DNA of 64,000 nt from Hypomyces perniciosus. Lineage: Eukaryota; Ascomycota; Sordariomycetes; Hypocreales; Hypocreaceae. Positions 44,360 through 55,988 of the stretch are shown one piece after another. The stretch is from the NCBI GenBank assembly GCA_008477525.1, contig SPDT01000006.1, positions 4,057,501-4,121,500 of the forward strand, read 5' to 3'. The translations under genes were made by a program, and so were the position numbers. Each line of letters begins with the position of its first letter. The first letter of the stretch is position 1. Below the pieces are notes generated by a model. The model made no database searches, was not told the origin of the DNA, and saw nothing but the letters and a program-made list of their open reading frames with translations.

Positions 44360-45508
44360 TTATACTCTTTTCGACGCTCTCATCATGAGGGTCTCGGCTT
44401 CGTCAATTACAGGACTCCTAGCACGATTAAAGGGGTTATCCTTCGTCGGTTTCGGAATGGGCGTAGCTAGATCTTCACCGCCAGCTCCGGCCTTAGGCTC
44501 TTCGGCAATCGAGCCTAGGGAAGCCAATGATCTGTTGCGTCCGCTGCTAATTGACATGCGATTCTCTCGTCGTCTAGTCGAGACCGGACTCAAGGACCCC
44601 GCGGAGGACATACTATCGTCCGAGTCAACGCTGGTCCGCCTCGAGAAAACACGCATATCGTCGACATTGACTCGGTCCTCACTCAGGCTGGATTGGATTT
44701 TGCGTAAGGTATCAAGGACAGAGGGTTTGTCTTGAGGGAATCTTTCAAGGGTGGGATCGTTGATGTCCACATTCTTTATCGTGTAATCGTCGAGTCTTGG
44801 TTTCGAGTCACGTCTCTGCGAGGTATCGATGTAGCTTTCGTGGTCAAAAGCGTCGTCTACGAACTCATAGGCGCCAAAGCATTCGTGAGCAAAGAGTGGA
44901 GTTCTGAGATCATCTTCGTTTTCGCTCTCACCCCCGGATGCACTGACTTGAGGGGGTGGTGAATATTCTTCCTACACCGTTGGTTAGATGGTACGCAAGA
45001 AACTCTTGTTTCTCTTCTCACTGCATCAAGCTTCTCAGCCGTGTCCGCAACTTCAGCTGCCGTTCTGGCGACTTGCTCGATTGGGGTTGAAGATCTCTCC
45101 GCCTCTGTGCCCTTGATCTTGGCCAGTGATCTCTTGGGGAGGGGATGGTGGTCAAGAGGCACTTTCACGAAGTTGTTCTTGTTGCCGAGTCCATCCGTAT
45201 CTTGGCCGACATCACATTAGATATCGAGTCTTTTTGATGGATATGCGTTTGCTGAACATGAACTTACCGACAGGTTGGCCCTCGTCCACGACCCAGGCAT
45301 CATGATTCCCTACCTTGAACTTGAAGTGATATTCTCTTCCTGGCTCAACAGATACCTGGGCTCTGAATGAGTATTCGCCGTCATCGAGTGTGGATTGCAT
45401 CTCCTGGAGTTGCCATTCTGGATTCGTGAAGTTGCCAGCGAGGAATACGGGAGGCTGCGTTCCGCGCTTTTGGTAGGTGATGATGAAGGGAACCGTGGTT
45501 GCAGACAT
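44360..45508 (-). CDS. AMPK-beta/CBM48-like glycogen-binding domain protein (Crp1/Mdg1-like)
   Basis: The N-terminal ~88 residues form an AMPK1/CBM48-type E-set domain: FIITYQKRGTQPPVFLAGNF, NPEWQLQEM, YHFKFKVGNHDAWVVDEGQP and a terminal KNNFVKV. This resembles the carbohydrate- or cruciform-DNA-binding Crp1/Mdg1 group of yeasts. Exons are 45508-45268, 45200-45022 and 44971-44360; introns are 67 and 50 nt; the product is 343 residues. The frame upstream of ATG 45508 begins only at a TTG. After the domain come a short helical stretch (VARTAAEVADTAEKLDA) and a Ser-rich tail with Arg-Arg-x-Ser sites, suggesting phosphoregulation. There is no Snf1-binding AMPKBI domain, so this is not the AMPK beta subunit itself. 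Ligand is unknown. Confidence 0.82.
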
Positions 45509-46805
45509 ATTGATTGATTGATAAAATGTCCTGCGGAGGGGTATTGACGCGTATGCGGAGATCGCCAAGTAATAGAGGCGGGTAGAGGAAACGAGGAGCT
45601 CGCAGTAACCGCTCTACACTGACAGGATAATAATAGGGCGCCAATCGAAGCGTGCTTATGCGGGGATTTGCAACGACCCTGCAGATAGATCGCTTGTATA
45701 TAGACAGGAATTGATCCGTATTGCTCGTGGCGATGATGGCCTATTCGGGGACAGCTCCGCCTCTTTCGTTGGGGGAAGACGAAGACGGTGATGGAGGGTG
45801 GTTGAATCGGATAAGGTTAGTTCATCAAATCGTCATGATTGATAGATGGCGCCGCTGAATGACGTGAAATTCGCGTATGTGAGGCGAGACTCAACCATGG
45901 ATGCCTCTAAGCAGAAACCTTGGTGCGATGGAGGTGGTGAAGTGGGAGGACTGGGGGGCCGAGGCGATATTAATATAGGAGACGAACAGGCAAGGCAGAG
46001 ACAAGCAGGCAGGTCGTTTTGCCAAGTGGGACATGTGAAGATATGCAGACGCAGCTGTACATATTATCTAGGAGTCTCCAGGAGTACTCCGTACGTGGCT
46101 CAACTATATGTAGATGGCTGTTGAAGCAGGTATCTTCGACACCCCGCAAGACAACATGGAGGAGGGTTGGCGATCCCATAACCACGCCACGCTGAGCATG
46201 GCATAGCCTGATGATTGACTTTTGGCGGAGGAATCTACGAGCAAGTAGTATTAATGCCAAATACTTCGTACTCGTAGTAGAATAGTGCCTCCTTACTAGG
46301 CAAGGTACATCAACGTTTTGTGCGGAGTATTTCCCCGTAGCTTAAAGCTTGAACGAACTGCAAGGCACAACTGGTTTCCCCAGATGATAGACAAGGGATG
46401 CATGGATTCCAACGGTACGAGTATGTGCAAAGTACGAAGTACGGAGTAGTGCTAATATTATGATAGGATACCTATCGATTCGACCCTGAATATGATGAAT
46501 CATATTTTGTACTACCTTCCTTATGTGCTACACTTTAGCAGTGACCACCTGATCTTGGGTTATAGAGCATAAAGTACTCCGTAATACTACTCCGTATTAC
46601 GAAGTACTTCGTTATGCATTAGTACCCAGGTAGTATTAGCTTGGGTGGAGATGAACTAGTGTGTCTTCGTGGCTTCTATGGAGTTAGAATTATTCTTGAC
46701 CACCAACTACTATTATCATCATCAGCATCATCACGAAGCTGGCTCATTAACGACTTCCACGCAAACGCAATTCAGCTAACGGCGCAATCCGTCAATTCGC
46801 CTGCC
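45509..46805. promoter_or_regulatory. Divergent promoter region CBM48-like / IWR1, rich in 9-mer repeats
   Basis: This 1.3-kb head-to-head spacer has the tightest cluster of the intergenic 9-mers: 46085, 46262, 46433, 46440, 46575, 46588 and 46598, some overlapping. Promoters for both genes must lie here; no classical element is obvious. Confidence 0.4.
46433..46613. repeat. Cluster of TACGGAGTA / TACGAAGTA motifs
   Basis: Five exact 9-mers lie at 46433, 46440, 46575, 46588 and 46598, with a variant at 46605. Overlaps produce chains with a 7-bp step (TACGAAG, TACGGAG) in both orientations, giving potential for short hairpins. Confidence 0.85.
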
Positions 46806-48193
46806 ATGTCAATTCCGCCGCAGCTCATCCGCGTCAAGCGCAAACGAGACGACGATTCTCCCGTCACCTTTCTCCGTGGGTCCGCCGTGTTCGCTACCAT
46901 GCATCATCCTCTCTAACCTGATGTAGAGCTTGACGAAGACGCGAAGCGACATCGAAGCGGGCGCAACTGGGTATATCAGCGTAGAGAACCAACAGCTCCA
47001 TCTGCTTCTCAAGCTGTTGTCCGTCACGACAGCAAACCAGTTATTCATGTCTCCAAACCTGAAGATTACTCCTCTCCGACCAAGAAACACAATGACCCTC
47101 ATGGCCCAGCCCCGACAGGTGTCTCACATCCTTCTGCCGCGACAAAACGAGGTTCAGACGCCCAAAATGTAGAACCGCGAAAGTTTCATGTTTCGAGGGC
47201 CATGCTCTCACAAGCATCAGCGAACCAGGGCCCCAACGCCGGACTATCCAAGCAGGCCAGAAACGAACCGACCTTATTTGTGGAGCGAATTCGGAAGAAG
47301 ATTGTACCCAAGTCGTCGCGACAGAATCTCGCTGCGAAACAAGCCCAGACAGCGGAGGCGACGAATGACTTAGGCGATACTGGCGACGAAAACCGATTGA
47401 AGAAACCCGGACTCGCAATCAGGCGTCGAGACCCTTCCCAAGATGGCCCAGCACGCAATCCACTTCCCGCGTCTCTCACGAACCGCCAAAACGAAGATAT
47501 GGACAGAATAACCGCTGATATGAATGAATGGGTTTTGAAAGAGATTGGTGCCAACTTACAAAGCATAGAGCAAGAAAGAAAACAATCCGAGAAGCCCAAG
47601 TTTAGGCCAAAGGCCCCTGAAAAGAGATATCAAGAGCGTCACCCTCAGCATGCAGCCCCGTCCCCTGCGCCTAGTGAAGTTGTGGACACGCCCATGGCTG
47701 ATGCCGATGAGGAGGGAGGTGACGACGAGTGGGTCATTGAAGAATACGTTCGGATACCAGCACACGCCATGGGTATGGACGTGTTACCATCCGATGTTGG
47801 CATCTTGGTCCTAGATGGCGAGGAAGAAAATATGCTCTTCTATGGGTCCCCGCAGGACGAGGACGACGAGTTTCCGGAAGATGATGAAGACGAGAATGGC
47901 AAGTCTTGCATGAAGTCTTTGCTGACATGAGAAAGAATCTTGGGGAACTAGGACTAACAACTCACATAGCTGAAAACCATTACACTGCAGATTACCCCGA
48001 GGATGAGGTCGATTCGGATGATGAGTTCGACCGTCACGCCTACATGTTTCGAAATGCAAACGCGTCAGACGACGAAGAGTTCGATGATGAAAACTATGAC
48101 AGTGACGAGATGGTGCTGGAAGGTGACGACGACGACGATGCCAGGATGGATCGTATTCGGGAATTCATGAAACGCAATTCTGCGTTTCCATAG
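46806..48193 (+). CDS. IWR1: Iwr1, RNA polymerase II nuclear-import factor
   Basis: Iwr1 binds assembled RNA polymerase II and directs its import into the nucleus (family knowledge). Exons are 46806-46875, 46927-47898 and 47970-48193, giving 421 residues. The N-terminus PPQLIRVKRKRDDD is the bipartite basic import signal typical of Iwr1. The signature near the C-terminus is AENHYTADYPEDEVDSDDEF, within an acidic region from ~300 on (DEWVIEEYVRI precedes it). Intron one is 51 nt. Intron two (47899-47969, 71 nt) has a GC-AG boundary, ATG|GCAAGT to ACATAG|CTG; the unspliced frame would stop after SCMKSLLT and lose the signature. The start is CTGCCATGTC. Confidence 0.92.
47899..47969 (+). other. 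GC-AG intron in IWR1
   Basis: The GCAAGT donor follows GAGAATG and the acceptor is CACATAG|CTGAAAACC. Splicing restores the NAENHYTADYPEDEV signature exactly, while the only GT alternative nearby creates a stop. Confidence 0.85.
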
Positions 48194-49288
48194 CCCTGCA
48201 GGTCACCCCCAATATTGTAACCACACCACCGCATAGACAGCACGCTCGAATAGTACTCCTGTCAAGTTTGCTCAGTCACCTCTCCAAGCCCAGAGACGCC
48301 GTGCAACCAATGGCTTGCTACATCTGTCACACGCCGCCATATTACCGACGAGTGGGGGATGACGCATCCTCGCGTTTGTTCACCTTGGTCCCTGCCTCAT
48401 CACCACTCTCCCAAGTCCAGCATTTATGCAGATCAACTGATGGGAGAGGGAACGAAAGAAATCCGAGCCTCACTTTGGCCCTTTCCACACCTCACTCTGA
48501 AACATGACGCCGTTTGCGGATGCGAGAGACTGCCCAGCCGCCCTGACTGGTCCTTGCTGTAACGCCCTTGCCGCGCATTGTAGCAAACACTTAGACGCAC
48601 CATACGCTCCTGGCGGGTTTTACTAATCATAGTGCGAAAGAGGACGGAGCAGACTTTTTGATCCCGCAGTTCTCGGCCCTCGAATCCAGCCATCTCTCCC
48701 TTTTTTTTTTGTTGGGGGGTGAGGGCGTAACATGACTGCTCATCTGCCTGCTCACTGCAAGGGGCCCAATCCGGCAGACTGTTTCACAAATATCGACACA
48801 GTGTTTAAGAAGTCATGTAAGAATGATGCACTATTTGGTATTGGTGTTGCTATTGTACACACAAAAAATCAACTCACTGCATGTCACCCATTACCTTTTA
48901 GTAAGACGTTACTGTCATGTCCTCCTCATTAGTTGATATGTGCAGCGAAAAAAAGCAGACGACCTGGAAGGCTCGCCGGCCTCGCAGGTATACCTAGATA
49001 GGTGTATAATAGTACACGGGGAGGGGTGTGCGTGTGGTCAAAGCCATCATCTTCCCTCTCCCCCAACAAAAAAATCAAGTCATATCCTCCACGGCATTTG
49101 TGCTATTTTGATTCCCAAAAGACCAACCCAAGATCGTTAAGGTATGCTGTAGACAAAAGAGAGAGAGAAAAGAGGTAGTGTGTTCTACATGTCGGGGCGA
49201 TAGGTGTACATAATCGTGCTTCGTTAAGGAGGAGGAGGAGTAGTAGTATGAGGGAAAAGGGTTCGTGTCTGCTTTTGGGCGTGAGGAG
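48194..49288. other. Convergent spacer IWR1 / Myb-like gene
   Basis: This 1.1-kb tail-to-tail region has a T-run near 48702-48711 and no credible coding frame. The last 150 bases, downstream of the Myb-like stop, are GA-rich (about 49159-49250). Confidence 0.5.
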
Positions 49289-50396
49289 TTACAGCTTCAT
49301 TCGTCGCTGCTCCTTTCTCTTTCTTCGTTCGCTGCGCTCACGGTATTGTAAAGCACGCTTGGCAGCTAAGAAGACGATTAGTATCTTGATGAAAGAACGA
49401 TGAGGAGCTGAGTTGAATAGAACGTACCCCAGTCTCGTGATTTGCGCTTCGTCTCAGAGTCAACCCAGCTATACTGAATAGCTCGCTCGGGATATCGCTG
49501 AGCCAGACCCAAAGGCTCCATGGGCTTGTCCTGGCTATCCCTTTCTCGACACTTGATGCTGATGTGCTTCGGCTCGAGATTGTCCTCGTTGTCAAAGATC
49601 AACCAGCCATCATCGTCCCAAAGCGGGATGCGCTGGTTCATGCGGTAATACCAGGCCTGAAGGCCCTGGACGGTTCGCTCGGGAGTTCTGCCGAACATGC
49701 TGGCAAAGTCTTGCTTGATTCGCTGCCACTTGAGCTTCTTGTCGTGCCATGCGTAGATGATGAAGTCACCCTCCTCCGTCGTGTACTTTTGGTTGATGTG
49801 TCGGTTTTCGCCTTCGGGGGGCGGACTCGGATAGCTGTCCAACCCCGTAGGGGTCAACAGGTACTGTTCGGTCATCTGACTGAAGCTCTGGTGGGTGGGC
49901 TCGTATCCCTGGAAGGGTGGCAAGGCGTGACGAAGAATGGCACTCCGGGTAATGCTAGGGAGGGGAGACGGAGGGGTCCAGGACCGTGTTGAGCCGTATG
50001 ACCTGGCGAGTGCCTCAACACCCTGATCGAACTCTTCGAGGCTAGGAAGCCTCACGGGGCTGATGGGCGAGTTGAGGCGAGTAAGGCGGGGGATGGGAGA
50101 GCATTCTCGGGAAGCGTTCGAGAACGAACCTACATATGACGAGATCAGTCACTACTCATGAAGAAAGTAAGACGAATTGGAGGAGACATACGCTCAAGCT
50201 TTAATGTTGGGCTGCTAGATATCGAGTCTGGAGGGGATGGCGGGTGGAATAATGATCTGGGGATAGTTGCCAAAATATCGGTTGACAACTTCCGGGGTTG
50301 AAAGCGCTCTCCGTGTGTAATGGCACTGATCCCCATCCTGTTGGAGCTAGCTGGCGAGGCCCCACGGATATCCTGAACTTCTTGCGCGGTGAACAT
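49289..50396 (-). CDS. Myb/SANT-like domain protein, putative DNA-binding regulator
   Basis: Three exons, 50396-50192, 50129-49428 and 49365-49289 with two 62-nt introns, give 327 residues. The chosen start MFTAQEVQDIRGAS is the first ATG of the frame. The N-terminal third is disordered and Ser/Pro-rich (FHPPSPPDSISSSP). Residues ~181-235 (KYTTEEGDFIIYAWHDKKLK, then IKQDFASMFGRTPERTVQGL) form a Myb/SANT-like three-helix pattern with regularly spaced tryptophans and aromatics. The C-terminus is strongly basic (RERSERRKRKEQRRMKL), which could serve as a nuclear signal. No named orthologue is recognised. The frame extends upstream of the ATG with a second stretch resembling the first Myb helix (50397-50441), so the gene may be longer at its 5' end. 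Confidence 0.75.
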
Positions 50397-51981
50397 GTTC
50401 CAGGATGTGATGATGAACTCTCCCTCTCGAGTGGTATAAGACAGCAATAGAACGGTAAGTGCCTCGGCACTCAACGCAAAGCACAGAGCAGAGGACGAAC
50501 TTCGGATGGATTGAAGCTTTGGTAAGACACGAAGCCTGAAAGGACAGGAGGGAGACTAATTGTTAAATAACGAGGGATAACATGTGTAAGCCAAAGGGCG
50601 ATGAACACGTCTTGCGTGGAAGAAAAGGAGCGGACGGTTTGAGGATATAATATTCCGGGAGACAACACGAGGGACTCGGCGTTCTTGTACTCTCTACGAT
50701 GGGGTGTCTACACCCTGGGCGATCAGACGTGTTCGATCACCGGCTAATGCACCTGTTGCTTCTTTCCTGCTCAGTACCTGAATCAACAGTGATAGGCCCC
50801 AGAGGGCAGTACAGTACAAGTCAAGTCACTTGTGTTGACTGACATCGGGAGGGAGGTCTGTGTGCCACCCCTGGCTCAACCCTGGACAAGAGAGGAGACC
50901 AACAGACATGATGCGGTTGGACAGCCCCAGAAACAAGTGGATCAACATGCAGAAATCGACAAAAAAATGGTACCTGCGGCGATGGAAAGACAGGGGGACG
51001 AAAATTGACACTGTCGACGCCGCCATCCGAGACGTTGCTTTGTTCTGCCTGTGCTTTGCAGACAGCCCGGCCGTCTTGGGGGGTGATGGCACTCGGGAGT
51101 ATTCAGAGACCAAGACAAATCCGGCGTGGGCGACAGTAGCCGACGCGCCTCTACTACGAGTAGAGGGGAGCTAGTGCCGAGGCTGAGATGGGGTACTCCC
51201 TGGAGAGTAGAGCAGCAGCAGCAGTAGTAGTAGTAAGTTGACAGAACAAACAGGTCGAGGGTGCAACAGCCTGGCCTGTATGGCCTAACCCGGTCGATGG
51301 TGCAGGATGTGGCTCGCCTCCAAGCCGTGCTCCGTGACTATGTACTCAGCCTATGCATGTAAGTGCCATCAAGTAGACCCCTTGGCAGGCATCGACGAGA
51401 TCTGCCAATGACATATGGAGTATTGACATTAACATTGACATGGACCCGACCTCGCCGTGTTGGCCGGCATTGTGGGTTAACAGCTAATATTAGCTGGCAG
51501 CTTTGCCAGGACCCTTGCCACTAGCAAAAAGCGCTGCGCCGCCGCCGCCCCGTGAATGCGACAGTGCGTGGCATTCTATCAAGGGAGGCTGCATTTAGAT
51601 GCCGGGGCTGTCCATTGAGTTGCGATAGGCCCTCAACGTTGCCCATTTGATATGTAGTTGAGGTAGTAGTAGTTGGTAGATGTTGAGCGTGTGGTGTGTG
51701 GTGTGTTAGGCATACGGAGCACTCCGTACAATAAACACGGTGCTTGGCTGTTTGCTTGGCCTGTAGTTTGCACACTTATGCAAACCCGGTAATTCTAACG
51801 ATGAATTGGCACCGGGAGACTGGAAATGCGCCCAAAAGTTGGGGTTCGCATAGGGCATGTGTGCAACGGCGTCTGCCTGGAGGCGGACCGGACACCAGTC
51901 AGTCTACGACTCGGATCCGTCGATGTGATGAGAATAGTACTATGTGTGTATGTGAAAGTAGCCTCCCACATGCCGGGATGG

Positions 51982-52028
51982 CACACACACACTCACTCTC
52001 TCTCTCTCTCCTCTCTCTCTTCTCTCTC
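51982..52028. repeat. CA/CT-rich simple repeat
   Basis: A CA run passes into interrupted CT dinucleotides and then CTCA-type units out to about 52058. Confidence 0.85.
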
Positions 52029-54429
52029 TAACTCCCTCACACGCTCACTCACTTACTCACGGACAGCCCTCGCCAACGCAGTCAAGGGCAGCAGCATGTT
52101 CGACGGTGCGCCTCGCCTGTGGGGGAGCCCGGGCCATTGTCGAGTTTGATCTGCGGGAGAGAAAAGGGCGCCAGGTCAGGGATGATAGCTGGAGCCGCTG
52201 GACGCGGTGCACCTGGGACGGCAGAGGAAAAACGAACGAGATCTGACAGGTAACCGACCAGTTACGCCTCGAGGATGCTTGGTCAGCCAAGTGCAAGTCC
52301 ATGGCGGCGAACTACTGTATGGGCAAAGTACTTTGCAACGCCATTCTCGTCTATCCACTCAGACTTTCTTTTTCGCACACAAGATGCGACAGCTCGTTTC
52401 TGCGTGTCTGACGATGCAGATGCAGGGCAGAAAAAAAAAGAGGAGTTGTCTCGATTTGATCGAGGTCCGCAGCAGGTCACTCACCGATCACATCACTGCA
52501 CTGTCTCTCCCTCTCCGTCATCCCGCAGAGCCAAGCTCTCACCCTGGGGGGTTGCCCATGCGAAAAGATATGAATCATCACGGGTCAGTAGCGCCTGGTC
52601 TATGCTATGCCCTGTTGCCCACGAGCGAGCTGTCCTGTCCGTCAATTGCTACTCCATATTAGTCTGTAGTCCAAACTCCGTATCTCCGTAGTCTGCAGCC
52701 CGTCGTCTGTAGCCCGTAGTCCGTACCATCATCACCGTTGGGCCCGAGGCGTTGTCCGGCGTTGCAGCAACATTAGCGTAGGATTTGAAGGGACGAGTCG
52801 GCGTGTCCACGGGGCGTGTCGTAATCGAGACTGTGGTCCGGGCCAGAGCAAGAAAAAAACAAAAGGCAAAACAAGGGTGGCGGCCACCAACGGCAGGCGA
52901 ACAACACTGGTGCAAAAGAGAAAGGGAAAAAAAAAACAAGGCACGTTGTTGTTGCTTTTGTCAAGAAGAGGTTACGTTAAGAAGGTTTGCGCAAGGGGCG
53001 GAAAGCAGACCAAGCCATATTAGTGCCCCTGTTGAGCTAAACCCCATGCGGACATGTGTGCGCTGAATGACTGCTGCAATGGCTGCTGTATTTTGCCATT
53101 TTCCATCGCACACACATTCATAGCTCGTGATGAGAAATTATTGTCAGCAGATCAGCTCGTCCACTAGATCACTAGATGCCTACACAAAAGTAATAAGTAA
53201 CACATTGTAGGAAGGGAGAGGCGATCAGCATGCTGGCTGTCTGTGCCTTTTACTTGTTTTGTTATGTAACATGCAACCATTGGCGTCTCCATATTGCCAC
53301 GACATTCAGCTATCAATGCTGTCACATACATATATGACGAGGAGTAGTATAAGTTGATGTTGACAATACTCTCCACTCGGATAATGCCTTTATGGCTTGC
53401 AGTTAGAGTAGTAGTAGTAGCAATACTAGAATTAATAACTCGTATAATACTACTGCTACTCGTTGTTCAGCTACGTTACAGCTATCCATTCCATCGTATT
53501 CCGTATTATACCCTGAAGCTCTTTTAGTATTATGGAGTACGGAGCACTGCTACCGAGATATCGCACTATGCCACAGCCTACGGAGTACAAGAGCCGGAGC
53601 ACATCTCGGAATCTAGTAATCACCGGCACATGCCATGAGTCGGCTCGCCTTATAATAGTATGTCCTAGGTACTCCGTACGAGTAGCAGTAATATGCCAAG
53701 CTACTGCTACTAGTCGACTTCGCTTTGTTGAACAAGCACTCCTCCAATTTTCCTTGCCCATGCACGTACCAAGATGCATAGACCAGGATTTCTTTTATCG
53801 CGTGTGTTGTGTTGGTTGCCCAAAGCGAGACATAGCAAATTAGACAGTTGCACTGAACTAACATCTTGGAGAGAGGCTTTCGCCATGATGGATAGGTTTC
53901 CCGTGATGCCTCCCCTCACCCGAGTCTCCACGCACCACACAAAAAGAAACCTCCCGTCTGCAGTAGGGGCGGCCATGATGATGCAAATGGCGCTGCGGAG
54001 CACAACCCGCCTCCCTGATCAAGGGTCCGCCAAAGGGGGAAAAAAAGGAATGGTAGAGATAAAAGGAAAAAAAAATGACAAAATACGGGTGGGAATGCCC
54101 CGTGATAAGTCCGTCCGCAAAAGCAGACACACAGAAACAGATCTCGCCGCCATAGCGATTTGGTGTGTCTGGCTATCAGATGTACCTTACATGAGCGATG
54201 ACCTTGGTGTCTTCATCGTCGTAACTCTGTCAGTTTCTGACGAGTTGGGAATCTTCGTCATCGAATCGGACTCGATGACTCGTGTGTCTTCACCAGCATC
54301 ATTTTGTATTAGATAGGTAAATTAAGTAATAAATCTTCAGCCCCAACGCTCCCCAGTCGGCTCTGTGCTGTGCGTATCTAACACATACATATGTCAGACT
54401 ACTTTGGTACTAATGGAAAACATGCATAC

Positions 54430-54456
54430 GTATGTATGTATGTATGTATGTATGTA
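54430..54456. repeat. (GTAT)n microsatellite
   Basis: Six GTAT units are followed directly by a TACTCCGTA 9-mer (54455-54463). Confidence 0.9.
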
Positions 54457-55988
54457 CTCCGTACGTGCTCATTTCTTGACAGAGGCGTCATCTGAATCTT
54501 GCGCGACCCCATCGGCAAGCTGAACATCCGCCAGTACCCTAAATGCAAGGGTGGCCATGATGGAGAACCCTGGCAAATGAGAAAAGATCGATTAACAGAG
54601 ACACCACGTTGCTCCGAATCGAGCGTCTGGATGCAAGGCATGGTGGTTCAAAACACAATCTCCTCGACGCAAGGGAGACTAAATAAACCACTCCCCAGCT
54701 TGGTCTCTCCATCTCCAACTAGGAATACCATTACTAGTACTCGAACTTCGTAATATGACTCCATATTGCTGCTCCATGGCCGGGACTGTCGGATTATGGC
54801 TTGTGATTTTATTTTATGCACTCCACAGCGGACGCTACCTAACCTTGCTACCGTCCTCCCATCTGCGTTCACTATCACACATCGCTAGCATGCATCTCGA
54901 CACACTAATAAGACCTGTGCCGTCCTGTGAGAATTTTCTCCGGTGTTGAAACTTGTGTTGGGCCGCCTTTGTGCAGATTACCTGGAAATCACCCTGTCTT
55001 GGCATTGGCATCCCTCGCACTCCCTACTCCATCGGGAGTGGGGAATAAAAGAACCTTGGAAAGGATCAAAGATGAAAAGAGAGAACTGACATCATGAACA
55101 TGATCTGTCACCACACCGTAGAAGCATTCCACGTCCCTCGAATGGGGTCTTTCTCTCTAGTACCACAACAGGACAGCCACCCGAACCCCTGTCGTAGCCC
55201 CCAAATCTGGTACTACTAGTAATACTACTACTACATAGTAATACTCCGTGTACTCCGTACTTTGTAGAGAGTCCCTTGCCATCCATGTTGGTTCAACAAT
55301 AACGCTAGGGCCGGAAACAGGCCCTTACCATGGACAATGGCGAACATCTTTCCGATACGGAGTAGATGATGGATAATAGGGCTAGCACCCGAAATTTTTC
55401 TGGAGAAGACATGGTCTTTTATTTTCTTGGTTGTTGTCTCAGATTCTTAGCACAGCTTGTTCGACATTCGCAAGAGGTTGCGTCAACACTCCCTTGACTA
55501 GGTACTCAAACGAACAAACCAGCAGGCTTGAATGGCGGACGCCACAAATGATTCACGGCAGAGGGCTGCAGATGCCATAGACAGACAGCTCTGCTGACAA
55601 ATGTCATATGCAAATGCTATTATCCAGCCACGCCGGGCGAAGCTGAGGGGTGGAGTCTTAAACGCTGTCTGATGCTGGATCGACAATTGGCTGTTGTTTG
55701 TTTGTTGCGTGTCAGACGCTGTCTAAGGACTACTGCTACCATTGTGTCACACCCGCCGGGTCGTGCATTTATGTAGTAATGAGGAGCGTCTGTCTATGCG
55801 CCACCGTTTTGGGTTCCTAAAATACGAAAGACTTTGCAGACAGTCTGCTACAATTTGTGCTCGACATTGTCTTGGGACATGGAGCCTGTCCCTGGAAACT
55901 GCTCGTCCCCGGCGAATTTCCTGGGTTTCAAGATTAGCACTGGAGGAGACATCTTCGGTTTACTACGGCACGACTCTGAGGGGGGGTG

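Larger units (their letters stand above)
50397..55988. other. 5.6-kb gene-poor region
   Basis: This is the longest spacer in the window. It contains the Myb-like promoter, a CA/CT-rich tract (51982-52028), a GTAT microsatellite (54430-54456), TAG/TAC trinucleotide patches (about 51220, 53406, 55212) and exact 9-mers at 53579, 53670, 54455, 55251 and 55356. The longest frame is about 180 codons (53774-54316) and has no domain content or coding-like composition. Non-coding transcripts cannot be excluded. Confidence 0.5.

Noticed and set aside
53774..54316. 180-codon plus-strand frame in the gene-poor region
   Set aside because: No motif, ordinary codon use is absent, and it spans A-runs and simple sequence.
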